64,000 bases of DNA from an uncultured Eubacterium sp. (GCA_910577225.1 CAJTMV010000004.1:123706-187705), one strand, 5' to 3'. Positions 37,227-46,384 are shown, counted from the first letter of the stretch. Made by a program: numbers and translations. The notes: generated from the letters alone by a model not told the origin.

Positions 37227-37508
37227 ATGAGATTTTTGCGATTTATATTTCGAAGGAATTCCAAAGATGTGGCGATGGACCGTCTGAAACTGCTTCTGAT
37301 CTCAGACCGGACAGACTGTTCTGCGGATATGCTGGAAATGATAAAAAACGATATCATTCAGGTGATTTCCAAATACATGGAAATCGATACCGAAGGTCTG
37401 GATATCCAGATCACACGCACTGTTTCCGAAACGCATAACGGAAGCGTACCGGCACTATATGCAAATATACCGATTTTGTGCGTCAAGCATCAGCCGGAAT
37501 ATCAGTAA
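37227..37508 (+). CDS. minE: Cell division topological specificity factor MinE
   Basis: 93-residue partner that stimulates the MinD ATPase and drives pole-to-pole oscillation. The N terminus has a membrane-binding basic/hydrophobic stretch and the MinD-contact helix (DRLKLLLISDRTD). The C-terminal topological domain includes VISKYMEIDTEGLDI. ATG at 37227 follows AGGAGG 11 bp after minD. The presence of MinE means this rod-shaped clostridium uses an oscillating Min system rather than only DivIVA/MinJ. Confidence 0.93.
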   Translation: MRFLRFIFRRNSKDVAMDRLKLLLISDRTDCSADMLEMIKNDIIQVISKYMEIDTEGLDIQITRTVSETHNGSVPALYANIPILCVKHQPEYQ

Positions 37509-37561
37509 ACATTTCACCTGATCATTTAATTACGATTTGAGAAAGCCCGGAGGCGTTATTT

Positions 37562-38662
37562 ATGTTCAAAATGTACTCGTTTCGAAATTATCGGATCCGA
37601 CTGTGTCTGTACGTGATCAGCATTACCGTGATCGGTATTATGGTCGTAGGAAGCGCCAGACACTCCCTGCAGGATCGTCAGCTTCTTGGGATGCTCCTTG
37701 GCCTTGGATGCATGCTCGTGCTGTCTTTGTTCGATTACTCGTTTTTATTAAAATTCGTATGGCCCGCGTATTTTGCAAACCTTGCGCTGCTTGTAGCCGT
37801 CATTTTAAAAGGAGAGGAATCGCACGGGCAGAGCAGATGGCTGCTGATTGGTCCGATACAGTTTCAGCCGTCGGAACTGTCTAAGATTGTGATCATATTG
37901 TTTTTTGCAGCGTTTTTTATGAAATATCAGGAGCAGATCAGTACGTTTCGGGCGCTGGCTGTTTCTGCGGTACTGATCGCATTTCCTCTGGGACTTGTAT
38001 TAAAATCAGATTTATCTACAACAATAGTAACTACATTAATTTTTATTACCCTCTTGTTTGTTGCCGGAATAAGTTATAAAATAATTGGTGGGGTGGCTGC
38101 GGTCTGTGCCCCGGCAGTAATTGTCGTATTATATCTGATCATGCAGCCGGATCAGGAGATTATTAAAAGCTACCAGCTAAAGCGAATTCTTGCCTGGCGT
38201 TATCCGCAAAAATATCCCGACGGCGCCTACCAGCAGCAAAATTCGATTATGGCAATTGGTTCCGGACAGCTCTGGGGAAAAGGGTTAAATAACGACAATT
38301 TTGATTCCGTAAAAAACGGCAACTTTATTTCAGAACCCCATACAGACTTTATTTTTTCCGTCGCAGGGGAAGAGCTTGGATTTGTAGGGGCAGCTGCAAT
38401 TATTATACTGCTGACATTAATTGCGCTGGAATGTATCTTTATTGGCAGAAAAGCGAAAGATCTGGCCGGACGGCTGATTTGCTGCGGTATGGCGGCGCTG
38501 ATCGGCTTTCAGAGTTTTGTCAATATTTCAGTTACGACCGGATTATTGCCAAATACGGGACTGACCCTGCCGTTTGTCAGCTATGGACTGACTTCACTGG
38601 TAACTTTGTATATTGGAATCGGTATTGTACTAAATGTGGGCTTGCAGCCGAAAAAATATTAG
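37562..38662 (+). CDS. rodA: RodA/FtsW family peptidoglycan polymerase
   Basis: SEDS-family glycosyltransferase with about ten membrane segments, 366 residues. Motifs: WLLIGPIQFQPSELSKI, the extracellular loop text NSIMAIGSGQLWGKG, EPHTDFIFSVAGEELGFVG and PNTGLTLPFVSYG. RodA is preferred over FtsW because the gene lies in the mre-PBP2-min cluster. The GGAGG-like site CCGGAGG precedes the ATG. Confidence 0.92.
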   Translation: MFKMYSFRNYRIRLCLYVISITVIGIMVVGSARHSLQDRQLLGMLLGLGCMLVLSLFDYSFLLKFVWPAYFANLALLVAVILKGEESHGQSRWLLIGPIQFQPSELSKIVIILFFAAFFMKYQEQISTFRALAVSAVLIAFPLGLVLKSDLSTTIVTTLIFITLLFVAGISYKIIGGVAAVCAPAVIVVLYLIMQPDQEIIKSYQLKRILAWRYPQKYPDGAYQQQNSIMAIGSGQLWGKGLNNDNFDSVKNGNFISEPHTDFIFSVAGEELGFVGAAAIIILLTLIALECIFIGRKAKDLAGRLICCGMAALIGFQSFVNISVTTGLLPNTGLTLPFVSYGLTSLVTLYIGIGIVLNVGLQPKKY

Positions 38663-38679
38663 CGGGGGTGGTATACAAA

Positions 38680-39075
38680 ATGAATATCGGTTTAATCGCA
38701 CATGACTCGAAGAAAAAACTTATGCAGAATTTTTGTATTGCGTACCGGGGAATTTTGTGTAAAAACGAACTATTTGCAACAGGCACGACCGGACGGCTGA
38801 TCGAAGAGGTCGCAAACCTCTCGATACACAAATATCTGGCCGGACACCTGGGCGGCGCGCAACAGTTAATCGCACAGATCGAGCAGAACGATATTGACCT
38901 TGTCATCTTTTTGCGCGATCCAATGACGCCAAAATCTCATGAGCCGAATGTCAATAACGTTGTAAAATTATGCGATACGTACAATATCCCGTTGGCAACC
39001 AATCTTGCAACGGCAGAATTATTAATCAAAGCATTAGACAGAGGAGATTTGGAGTGGCGTGAAATGTACAGATAA
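38680..39075 (+). CDS. mgsA: Methylglyoxal synthase
   Basis: Converts dihydroxyacetone phosphate to methylglyoxal and phosphate, a bypass of lower glycolysis used when phosphate is limiting or sugar phosphates build up. 131 residues, normal length. Motifs: IGLIAHDSKKK at the N terminus, FATGTTGRLI phosphate-binding loop, LAGHLGGAQQL and the catalytic-Asp region IFLRDPMTPKSHEPN. Placed 17 bp after rodA, which is the usual neighbourhood in this group of Clostridia, with no known functional link. Confidence 0.96.
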   Translation: MNIGLIAHDSKKKLMQNFCIAYRGILCKNELFATGTTGRLIEEVANLSIHKYLAGHLGGAQQLIAQIEQNDIDLVIFLRDPMTPKSHEPNVNNVVKLCDTYNIPLATNLATAELLIKALDRGDLEWREMYR

Positions 39076-40117
39076 AAAATCCGGACAGATCCGGCGGTCT
39101 CAGATACGCCTGCATCGCAAACGGTTTTGCCTTCTGGCAGCCGCAGCAGCCGGTATGCTGTTTTTCAGTGCATGCGGGACGAAAACTTATGAGTTTGAAC
39201 ATCCATATGACGTTTATGGAACTTCCATTCATTACATACAGCCGCAAAATGAAGAGGATGGTTCTGAACCGTCCCGGGAAACCCGGTCTTTCAAAACGAT
39301 TCCGTTTTTTGCGCAGGAGCTTTGTATCTCTGAAACGGAGTCCGCAGGCGCGGAGCTTGCAGACGCGTCCGCAGCAGAAGCTGCAGGTGTTTTTTATCTG
39401 GACCAGGGAACGATTCCGTTTGCAAAAAATATTTATAAAAAATTATATCCGGCCAGTACGACAAAAATACTGACCGCTTTGACGGCGTTAAAACACGCAG
39501 ATCTGACAGACGTTGTCACTGTGAGTGAACAGGCTGCAAACCAGGCAGGCGATTCTTCTGTCTGCGGCCTGAAAGCAGGCGATCAGCTGACACTGGAAGA
39601 GCTTTTGTACGGACTTTTATTAGAAAGCGGCAATGACGCTGCAGATGCCATTGCAGAGCATGTGTCCGGCAGCTCCGAAAACTTTGCGTCGCTTATGAAC
39701 GAAGAAGCGGCAGCCGTCGGCGCTACGCGTTCTCATTTTACCAATCCGCATGGATTGCACGAGGAAGAGCATTACACATGTGTCTATGACCTGTATCTGT
39801 TATTACATGCGGCGTTCACGTATGAACCGTTTCAAACGATTGTCCATACGGCGAAGCATACCGCGGTATACAAAAATGCGTCTGGCGCTGCCGTAACGCA
39901 GGAATGGGAGACAACCGACAAATTTCTGACCGGTGAAGTACCTGTACCGGAAGGAGTTACCGTACTCGGCGGAAAAACAGGCACGACAAACGCAGCCGGC
40001 TATTGTCTGGCGCTGTACAGCCAGAACGCGTCTCAAAAACCGCGTATCAGCATTGTCATGAAAGCCGACAGCAGCGAGCATTTGTACACACTGATGTCGG
40101 ATCTGTTAAAACAGTGA
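39059..40117 (+). CDS. D-alanyl-D-alanine carboxypeptidase, lipoprotein form
   Basis: Low-molecular-weight PBP (peptidase family S11) that trims the terminal D-Ala of muropeptides outside the membrane. 352 residues starting at GTG, overlapping mgsA by 17 bp. A signal peptide with lipobox LFFSAC (Cys39) points to lipid anchoring instead of the usual C-terminal amphipathic helix. Active-site motifs: Ser133-x-x-Lys136 in ASTTK, Ser190-Gly-Asn in ESGNDAAD, and Lys306-Thr-Gly in GGKTGTTNAAG. Last gene of the mre-min run. Confidence 0.92.
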   Translation: MKCTDKKSGQIRRSQIRLHRKRFCLLAAAAAGMLFFSACGTKTYEFEHPYDVYGTSIHYIQPQNEEDGSEPSRETRSFKTIPFFAQELCISETESAGAELADASAAEAAGVFYLDQGTIPFAKNIYKKLYPASTTKILTALTALKHADLTDVVTVSEQAANQAGDSSVCGLKAGDQLTLEELLYGLLLESGNDAADAIAEHVSGSSENFASLMNEEAAAVGATRSHFTNPHGLHEEEHYTCVYDLYLLLHAAFTYEPFQTIVHTAKHTAVYKNASGAAVTQEWETTDKFLTGEVPVPEGVTVLGGKTGTTNAAGYCLALYSQNASQKPRISIVMKADSSEHLYTLMSDLLKQ

Positions 40118-40245
40118 TTCATTTTTCGTTTGGAAAGATTCTGCCGGATGGTCTGGTAACATTTGCTTATTCTTATGGATATTGCAGTGTGTGCCAGATC
40201 GCGGTGCGAACGTCGATGGTAATCGCGCATTTTTAGAAATACCAG

Positions 40246-40274
40246 TTGTATTTTATAGAAAAGTATCTTATAAT
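40246..40274 (+). promoter_or_regulatory. SigmaA promoter
   Basis: TTGTAT (40246-40251), 17-bp spacer, TATAAT (40269-40274). It drives the small P-loop gene at 40337, giving a short leader of about 55 bases. Confidence 0.7.
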
Positions 40275-40336
40275 AATCCTATCAGACTTGGAAAGGTTCG
40301 AAGCGTCAGCTAATAACATGCAGGAGGAAAAGAGTA

Positions 40337-40756
40337 ATGGTGGAAATTATTTGTGGCGAAAAAGGAAAAGGAAAGACAAAACATTTGCTGGATAAGGCAA
40401 ATACAGCGGTCAGGGATGCGCAGGGAAATGTGGTGTATCTGGATAAAAGCCAGAAACATATGTATGAGCTCAACAATAAGATACGTCTGATCAATGTAAC
40501 AGATTTTCCAGTTTCAAACTGTGATGAATTTTTAGGATTTATCTGTGGCATTGTATCACAGGATCATGATCTGCAGGAAATGTATCTGGACAGTTTTGTA
40601 ACAATTGCAGGCCTCAAAGACGATCAGCTGCAGCATGCGATTGAAAAGCTGGATATTATCAGCGAAAAATACAATGTCAGATTTATATTAAGCATCTCCA
40701 AAGATGAACACGATCTGCCGGAATGCGCAAAAGCAAAAGTAATTGTATCATTATAA
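40337..40756 (+). CDS. Small P-loop ATP-binding protein, unknown role
   Basis: 139-residue soluble protein with an N-terminal Walker A-like loop (CGEKGKGKTKHL, residues 6-17) and a hydrophobic strand VRFILSISKD that could carry the Walker B position. No further domain is recognised. Own promoter and strong AGGAGG site. It resembles short conserved hypothetical proteins of Lachnospiraceae located next to cell-division genes, but no function is known to me. Confidence 0.8.
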   Translation: MVEIICGEKGKGKTKHLLDKANTAVRDAQGNVVYLDKSQKHMYELNNKIRLINVTDFPVSNCDEFLGFICGIVSQDHDLQEMYLDSFVTIAGLKDDQLQHAIEKLDIISEKYNVRFILSISKDEHDLPECAKAKVIVSL

Positions 40757-40775
40757 CAGATACATGACACAGACA

Positions 40776-40834
40776 AATCCAGCCCGCTGCACATCGCCAG
40801 TTTTACTGCCGTCTATGTGGATATGGGCTGGATT
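40776..40834. terminator. Inverted repeat, possible terminator
   Basis: Perfect 10-bp arms AATCCAGCCC (40776-40785) and GGGCTGGATT (40825-40834) with a 39-base loop, between convergent genes. There is no strong T-run, so the terminator role is only likely. Confidence 0.45.
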
Positions 40835-40867
40835 CTGCGTTATGGTTCACACCTGCATTACTGTCTT

Positions 40868-41080
40868 TTATGCCTGATCCATCGAACGGATGCGTCCATA
40901 GACACTGAGCAGATATAATCCGCCAATGCCTACAAATGCATAGACGATTCTGGAAAGCCAGGACATATTTCCGAAAAGAAACGCTACCAGATCAAATCGG
41001 AAAAATCCGATCAGGCCCCAGTTTACCGCACCGATAATTACCAGAGTAAGCAGTGTGTAATCTAAATATTTAGAGTTCAT
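40868..41080 (-). CDS. DUF378 family membrane protein
   Basis: 70-residue protein with two membrane segments and the signature VIIGAVNWGLIGFF followed by FDLVAFLFG, which identifies the DUF378 family. Function unknown; the family is widespread in Firmicutes and often upregulated in envelope or stress conditions, though nothing here shows that. AAGGAGG lies before the ATG at 41080. Confidence 0.9.
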   Translation of the reverse strand: MNSKYLDYTLLTLVIIGAVNWGLIGFFRFDLVAFLFGNMSWLSRIVYAFVGIGGLYLLSVYGRIRSMDQA

Positions 41081-41196
41081 AACAGTTACCTCCTTTTCTC
41101 ATAGTATGAACATTTTCCGTCCATTCATACATGAAAATTCTGGAACGGATGGAATTTTAACAATTGCTAAATTTTTAGAAAGAGCGGGAAGAACGA

Positions 41197-42654
41197 TTGA
41201 CCGGAAGGAAGAAAAAAAGAAACAGAACGATTGTCCGATTTCCTGGCGGAATGCATCTGAATATCGGAATTATTGTATTTTTATTTATTGCGTTTTACAT
41301 GGTTTATAATATTTACAGTTATCTTACCGCTGTTCATATCAAAAGCTATGAAGTAGAAAAAGGTACGATTGAAGTCAATACTTCCTACACCGGTCTGATT
41401 CTGCGAAAAGAAACGGTTGTAAACGCGTCGCAGAGCGGAAAACTGGATTATTACCTGAAAGACAACACAAAAGCCTCCAAAGGCACGCTATTGTGTTCGG
41501 TCGATGAAAATGGAAACGTGTCCGAGCGGTTAAACGATGTCGTCTCATCAAATGCGGTACTGACCAGAGATAGTATGAGCGATATTCAAAGTTCTATCCG
41601 CGACTTTGCAAAAGGTTATCAGGAAAGCTCTTACTATACGACCTATAGCTTTAAATCGGACCTTAGCGGACAGCTCATGGAAGCTCTCAATCTGGGCGCG
41701 TTAAACACGATATCGGAATATACGGAGTTTGCCAAAGATAATCAGACGTTTCATTTGTATCGCGCGGAGCAGCCCGGCGTGGTAGCTTATTATACGGACG
41801 GAATGGAAAATATAACCATTAACGATCTGAGCGAAGATCTGTTCGATCAGTCCGCGCACAGGAAAGTCAGCTTAAAGACCGAAGGTACGGTTGAGATGGG
41901 ACAGCCTGTCTATAAGCTGGTCACAGACGAAGAGTGGCAGATTATTGTCAGACTGGATCCTGTCATGAAAAACGAGCTGCAGGATAAAGAGATCACGCAG
42001 ATTCGGTTTAAAGAGGATCAGACGACTGCCTGGGCAAATTATACGATAGAGCGAAAAAACGGGCAGGATTATCTGATTTTAACTCTGCGAAACGGTATGA
42101 TTCGATATGCTTATGAACGATATATCGATATTAATATTTTACTGGATCAGCAAACGGGTCTTAAAATTCCAAACAGCTCCATTACTACAAAGACGTTTGA
42201 ACTCGTACCAAATGAATATTTAACTTCAGGCAGCGGAACGTCCGGTCAGACCGGTCTTTTAGTCGAGCATCGCAAAGAAAACGGAACTTTTACAGAAGCG
42301 GAATTTGTACCGGTAACCGCCTATTATATTGATAAAAATCCGGACGAAAATGGAAATGAGGACCCCAATAAAGAAAACTGGATCGCTTATATTTCAAACG
42401 AAAAAATAAAACGCGGCGACAGAATTGCGCGCATGAATTCCACCGACCGCTACGAAATCCTGAATACCGCCAAACTAAAAGGCGTTTATAATATCAATCG
42501 TGGATACGCGGTATTCAGACAGATCGATATTCTCTTTAGCAATGATAATTATACGATCGTGGAAACGGGAACGCAGTATGGCATTATGCAGTATGATCAT
42601 ATTGCGCTGGAAGGAGATACGATTGAAGACGGACAGATGATCACTACCAATTAA
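41197..42654 (+). CDS. HlyD-like envelope protein
   Basis: 485-residue bitopic protein with a basic cytoplasmic N terminus, one membrane segment (about 22-42), and a long extracytoplasmic part with a barrel-sandwich/lipoyl-like half motif (TSYTGLILRKETVVNASQSG) and a second half later (VPNEYLTSGSG...PVTAYYI region). The pattern fits the HlyD/efflux-adaptor style proteins found before yggS-sepF in Clostridia. It starts at TTG; GGGAAG lies 5 bp upstream and no better start covers the membrane segment. No export ATPase is adjacent, so an adaptor role is doubtful. Confidence 0.75.
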   Translation: MTGRKKKRNRTIVRFPGGMHLNIGIIVFLFIAFYMVYNIYSYLTAVHIKSYEVEKGTIEVNTSYTGLILRKETVVNASQSGKLDYYLKDNTKASKGTLLCSVDENGNVSERLNDVVSSNAVLTRDSMSDIQSSIRDFAKGYQESSYYTTYSFKSDLSGQLMEALNLGALNTISEYTEFAKDNQTFHLYRAEQPGVVAYYTDGMENITINDLSEDLFDQSAHRKVSLKTEGTVEMGQPVYKLVTDEEWQIIVRLDPVMKNELQDKEITQIRFKEDQTTAWANYTIERKNGQDYLILTLRNGMIRYAYERYIDINILLDQQTGLKIPNSSITTKTFELVPNEYLTSGSGTSGQTGLLVEHRKENGTFTEAEFVPVTAYYIDKNPDENGNEDPNKENWIAYISNEKIKRGDRIARMNSTDRYEILNTAKLKGVYNINRGYAVFRQIDILFSNDNYTIVETGTQYGIMQYDHIALEGDTIEDGQMITTN

Positions 42655-42777
42655 ACAGATCTGTCGGCGCCCGGTAATAAAGGTTCAGACAGTGCCGCTG
42701 ACGATTTCGGAAAGGTTTTTGTGAAAATATCGGATGTTGAGACAGAAATACAATAAAAATGGAGCAGGAGTGAAAGG

Positions 42778-43473
42778 ATGTTAAAAGAAAATTTGCAAAG
42801 CGTTGAAAAAACAATACAGGCTGCCTGTGATAAAAGCAGTAGAACGCGTTCCGACGTTACTCTTATCGCAGTCAGCAAGACCAAACCGGTAGAAATGCTG
42901 CAGGAAATCTATGATGCGGGCGTACGTGATTTTGGCGAAAATAAGGTACAGGAAATTTGCGAGAAATATGACAAGCTGCCAAACGATATCCGCTGGCACA
43001 TGATCGGTCATCTGCAGCGAAATAAAGTAAAGTATATTATTGACAAAGTATGTATGATTCATTCTGTAGATTCCTATCGTCTGGCTGAAGAGATCAATAT
43101 CCAGGCCAAAAAGCACCAGCTCGTCATGCCGGTACTGCTGGAGATTAATATTGCGAAAGAACAGACAAAGTTTGGCGTTACAAAAGAAGATGCCATTTTA
43201 CTGGCTGAAGAGATGGCACATCTTACGAATCTCAAGGTAGAAGGGCTGATGGCAGTCGCTCCATATGTGGAAAATGCCGAAGATAACCGCAAATATTTTC
43301 AGGAAATCAGACAATTAGCAGTTGACATTCAGCATAAAAACATAGATAATATAGACATGCATGTACTTTCCATTGGTATGACCGGAGATTATGCGGTCGC
43401 TATTGAGGAAGGAGCTTCTATGGTGCGTGTGGGAACCGGAATTTTCGGAAGCCGGAATTATGGCAGAAAATAG
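42778..43473 (+). CDS. yggS: YggS family PLP homeostasis protein
   Basis: Pyridoxal-5'-phosphate carrier/homeostasis protein, COG0325, single-domain TIM barrel, 231 residues. Seen: the cofactor lysine in LIAVSKTKP, FGENKVQEI, WHMIGHLQRNKVKYI, VLLEINIAKEQTKFGV and LSIGMTGDYAVAIEEGASMVRVG (partly quoted). First gene of the conserved ylm block that continues with sepF and ylmH. Confidence 0.96.
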   Translation: MLKENLQSVEKTIQAACDKSSRTRSDVTLIAVSKTKPVEMLQEIYDAGVRDFGENKVQEICEKYDKLPNDIRWHMIGHLQRNKVKYIIDKVCMIHSVDSYRLAEEINIQAKKHQLVMPVLLEINIAKEQTKFGVTKEDAILLAEEMAHLTNLKVEGLMAVAPYVENAEDNRKYFQEIRQLAVDIQHKNIDNIDMHVLSIGMTGDYAVAIEEGASMVRVGTGIFGSRNYGRK

Positions 43474-43492
43474 TAAAAGATAGGAGAGGTAT

Positions 43493-44053
43493 ATGAGTTT
43501 AGTAGATTCCCTTTTAAATGTAATGCATATGAATCCGGATGATGATGAAGATTACTATGATGATTATTACGATGATGAGGAAGAAGAGGTAGCGCCAAAA
43601 CGTCGCCGGAATCAGTCCAAAGAACCTGAAGAACCGGCTTACAAAAGCTCTGACAGCAATTCCAATCAGCCAATCGATATTAATCGCAACAGAGATCGTT
43701 CCAGCACGAAGGCTTCCAGCAAGGTAACGCCCATGCGTCCGTCGTCGAAGAAAACGACTTCGTCTGGACTGGAAGTATGCGTGATCAAGCCGACTGCATT
43801 CGAAGATGCCAGAGAGATTACCGAAACGCTTCTGATGAACCGGCCAGTTATATTGAACGTAGAAGGACTGGATGTAGAGATCGCACAGCGGATTATTGAT
43901 TTTTCTTCCGGATCCTGTTTTGCGATTAGCGGCAATCTTCAGAAAATATCAAATTACATATTTATTATTACTCCTGCAAATGTGGAGATATCCGGTGATT
44001 TTCAGAGTCTGATCGACACGTATGACCAGACGTCTATCCGTATGGATTTTTAG
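43493..44053 (+). CDS. sepF: Cell division protein SepF
   Basis: Membrane-bound FtsZ anchor that organises the Z ring. 186 residues: N-terminal amphipathic helix (SLVDSLLNVMHM), a very acidic stretch (DDDEDYYDDYYDDEEEE), a Ser/Lys-rich linker, then the globular SepF domain (about 95-186) with NRPVILNVEGLD and RIIDFSSGSCFAISG. Start behind AGGAG. Confidence 0.95.
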   Translation: MSLVDSLLNVMHMNPDDDEDYYDDYYDDEEEEVAPKRRRNQSKEPEEPAYKSSDSNSNQPIDINRNRDRSSTKASSKVTPMRPSSKKTTSSGLEVCVIKPTAFEDAREITETLLMNRPVILNVEGLDVEIAQRIIDFSSGSCFAISGNLQKISNYIFIITPANVEISGDFQSLIDTYDQTSIRMDF

Positions 44054-44065
44054 AAGGGAACAGCT

Positions 44066-44818
44066 ATGGATCAGGAAGCAGAGTATTTAAAGAAACGTTT
44101 GATGGATTTATCCAAACGGGCAGATGATAAAAATATCGTAACCTTCAGTAATTTTTTAAATTTGAACGAGTTAAATATTTTTCACCAGATAAGCAAAGAG
44201 CTTTCCAGTTCTTTTGAGGTCTTTGGTGGTTATGATTATGCAGAGCGTCAGATGGTTGCTTTTCTCCCTGATGCTCTTTATTATGTATGGGAATATCCCA
44301 TACATGCGCTCCGATTTACGCCGTCTCATCCGAAATTTGCAGAGGCGCTGACACACCGGGATGTGCTGGGAGCGCTTATGAATCTCGGCATCCGTCGTGA
44401 AATGCTCGGTGACATCCTGTTTCTTTCCGATGGTATCGTCGTTTTTTGCATCGATTCTGTGACTGACTATCTCATACAGCATTGCTGCAAAATCCGTCAT
44501 ACAAACGTAACGGTGGAGCAGATTTTAATTACCGATTTTCAGTATCAGCCCCGATTTATTGAAAAAGATGGAATTGTCTCTTCACTCAGATTAGATACAA
44601 TTCTTGCCGATATCTGTAAATTGCCAAGATCTGCTGCACAGAAAATAATATCTGAAGGGAATGCTTTCATAAATTCGAAAAAAATCCAGCAAAACGATTA
44701 TAATTGTCAAAACGGCGATATTTTATCTGTCCGTCATGTTGGAAAATTTCAGATCGAAACAACCGATAAAGTGACAAAAAAAGGCCGGATTCGGTATCAT
44801 TATAAAATATATGCTTAA
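44066..44818 (+). CDS. ylmH: YlmH-like S4 RNA-binding protein
   Basis: 250-residue protein with an N-terminal RNA-binding-like region and a C-terminal S4 domain (about 175-245; LDTILADICKLPRSAAQKII). In B. subtilis YlmH is linked to ribosome rescue and cell division gene clusters. 12 bp after sepF. Confidence 0.93.
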   Translation: MDQEAEYLKKRLMDLSKRADDKNIVTFSNFLNLNELNIFHQISKELSSSFEVFGGYDYAERQMVAFLPDALYYVWEYPIHALRFTPSHPKFAEALTHRDVLGALMNLGIRREMLGDILFLSDGIVVFCIDSVTDYLIQHCCKIRHTNVTVEQILITDFQYQPRFIEKDGIVSSLRLDTILADICKLPRSAAQKIISEGNAFINSKKIQQNDYNCQNGDILSVRHVGKFQIETTDKVTKKGRIRYHYKIYA

Positions 44819-44856
44819 AAGGCAGAATCGAAAAACTGCCAAAAGGGAGGGTTTAG

Positions 44857-45369
44857 ATGGAAACAAAATCGAAAGCGAAAAGCATGCTCTGCTTTAGCCT
44901 TGGCGTCATCTTACTTGTTCTGCTCGATCAGCTGACAAAAATGGCCGCACAGACCATGCTGCGCACAGGCCCGCGGCCGCTCATTCCAAATGTGTTTGAG
45001 TTACAATATCTGGAAAACAGAGGGTCCGCGTTTGGAATGCTGCAGGGGCAGCGTATTTTTTTTATTCTGATGGCCGGTTTGATGTTGCTGCTGATTCCAT
45101 ATGTACACTATAAACTGCCTCTTACCAAACGTTTTTGGTATCTGCGTGTCATTACGGTTCTTTTTTTAGCCGGTGCGATTGGAAATGCAATCGATCGTAT
45201 CATCCACGGATATGTCATCGATTTTTTTTATTTTTCCCTGATCGATTTTCCAATTTTTAACGTAGCGGACATTTATGTCACAGTATCGACGTTTTTATTT
45301 GTTGTTCTCATTTTGTTTTATTATAAAGAGGAAGATTTTGATCAGATAAAGATTTTATCGAAAAAATAA
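44857..45369 (+). CDS. lspA: Lipoprotein signal peptidase II
   Basis: Membrane aspartyl protease that cleaves the signal peptide of prolipoproteins. 170 residues, four membrane segments. Catalytic aspartates are visible at Asp113 (GNAIDRI) and Asp138 (FNVADIYV). Conserved block YLENRGSAFGML. It should process the two lipoproteins predicted in this window. Confidence 0.96.
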   Translation: METKSKAKSMLCFSLGVILLVLLDQLTKMAAQTMLRTGPRPLIPNVFELQYLENRGSAFGMLQGQRIFFILMAGLMLLLIPYVHYKLPLTKRFWYLRVITVLFLAGAIGNAIDRIIHGYVIDFFYFSLIDFPIFNVADIYVTVSTFLFVVLILFYYKEEDFDQIKILSKK

Positions 45370-45384
45370 AGATGGAGGTCCTTT

Positions 45385-46323
45385 ATGGAGCAGCAGGGAA
45401 CGGAACCGGCTCAGACGTTTGAAGTCTGCACAGAACTGGAAGGCAGCAGGCTTGACAAATTTTTAGCTGTCATTTATCCGGATTTGTCGCGTTCCTTTTT
45501 TCAAAAAATTATCAAAGCCGGACAGGTGCGCATAGCGGATCAGGTATTAAAGCAAAGTTATCTTGTCCGTGAAGGCGATCTGATCACCGTTGTGGTACCG
45601 CCGGCTGTCCAGATCGATATCCGTGCAGAGCATATTCCTCTGGATATTTTGTATGAAGACGCGGATATTCTGGTCGTCAATAAACCCAAAAACATGGTCG
45701 TACATCCTGCGCCCGGGCACTATACCGGAACGCTTGTCAACGCACTGATGTATCATTGCCAGAACGAGTTGTCCGGTATTAACGGAGAGATTCGGCCCGG
45801 GATCGTTCACCGGATTGATAAAGATACGACCGGCTCTCTGGTCGTATGCAAAAACGACGCCGCGCATCATAAGCTGGCTGCGCAGATGAAAGCACATTCT
45901 GTCACGAGGAGATATCGCGGAATTGTAACGGGACTTGTAAAAGAAGATACCGGCGCCATTCGTTCAGACATTGGACGGGATCCGAAAAATCGTTTGAAAA
46001 TGGCAGGCAATGTCAAAAACGGCAGACCGGCAGTGACGCATTTTCGCGTTTTGGAACGTTATACACGTCATACTTATCTCGAGTTTGAACTGGAAACCGG
46101 AAGAACACACCAGATTCGCGTCCATATGGCTGGTATCGGTCATCCGTTACTGGGCGATCCGTTGTACGGCCCGTCAAAGTGCCGGTTCCATCTCCAAGGA
46201 CAATGCCTGCATGCCATGATACTTGGTTTTATACATCCAAAAACCGATGCCTATATGGAATTTTCAGCTCCGTTACCGGAATATTTCGAAACACTGATCG
46301 GGCCAAAAAAAGGTGCGCTATAA
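45385..46323 (+). CDS. rluD: Pseudouridine synthase, RluD-type
   Basis: RluA-family pseudouridine synthase for 23S rRNA, 312 residues. N-terminal S4 domain (about 15-75), then the catalytic domain with HRIDKDTTGSLVV (catalytic Asp145), RRYRGIVTG and the C-terminal LETGRTHQIRVHMAGIGHPL. The last codons lie inside a 41-bp tandem duplication. Confidence 0.95.
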   Translation: MEQQGTEPAQTFEVCTELEGSRLDKFLAVIYPDLSRSFFQKIIKAGQVRIADQVLKQSYLVREGDLITVVVPPAVQIDIRAEHIPLDILYEDADILVVNKPKNMVVHPAPGHYTGTLVNALMYHCQNELSGINGEIRPGIVHRIDKDTTGSLVVCKNDAAHHKLAAQMKAHSVTRRYRGIVTGLVKEDTGAIRSDIGRDPKNRLKMAGNVKNGRPAVTHFRVLERYTRHTYLEFELETGRTHQIRVHMAGIGHPLLGDPLYGPSKCRFHLQGQCLHAMILGFIHPKTDAYMEFSAPLPEYFETLIGPKKGAL

Positions 46324-46384
46324 AACTGCCTCAAAAATTGTTCGGACAAAAAAGTGCGTTATAAAACTGCCTCAAAAATTGTTC
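46313..46384. repeat. Tandem duplication of rluD 3' end, 41-bp unit
   Basis: A 31-bp stretch beginning GTGCG(C/T)TATAAAACTGCC occurs at 46313-46343 and again at 46354-46384 with one mismatch. The stop codon of rluD is inside the first copy. Confidence 0.9.

Noticed and set aside
41106..41309. 67-codon plus-strand frame before the HlyD-like gene
   Set aside because: It overlaps the HlyD-like gene in another frame and has no start signal or protein-like pattern.
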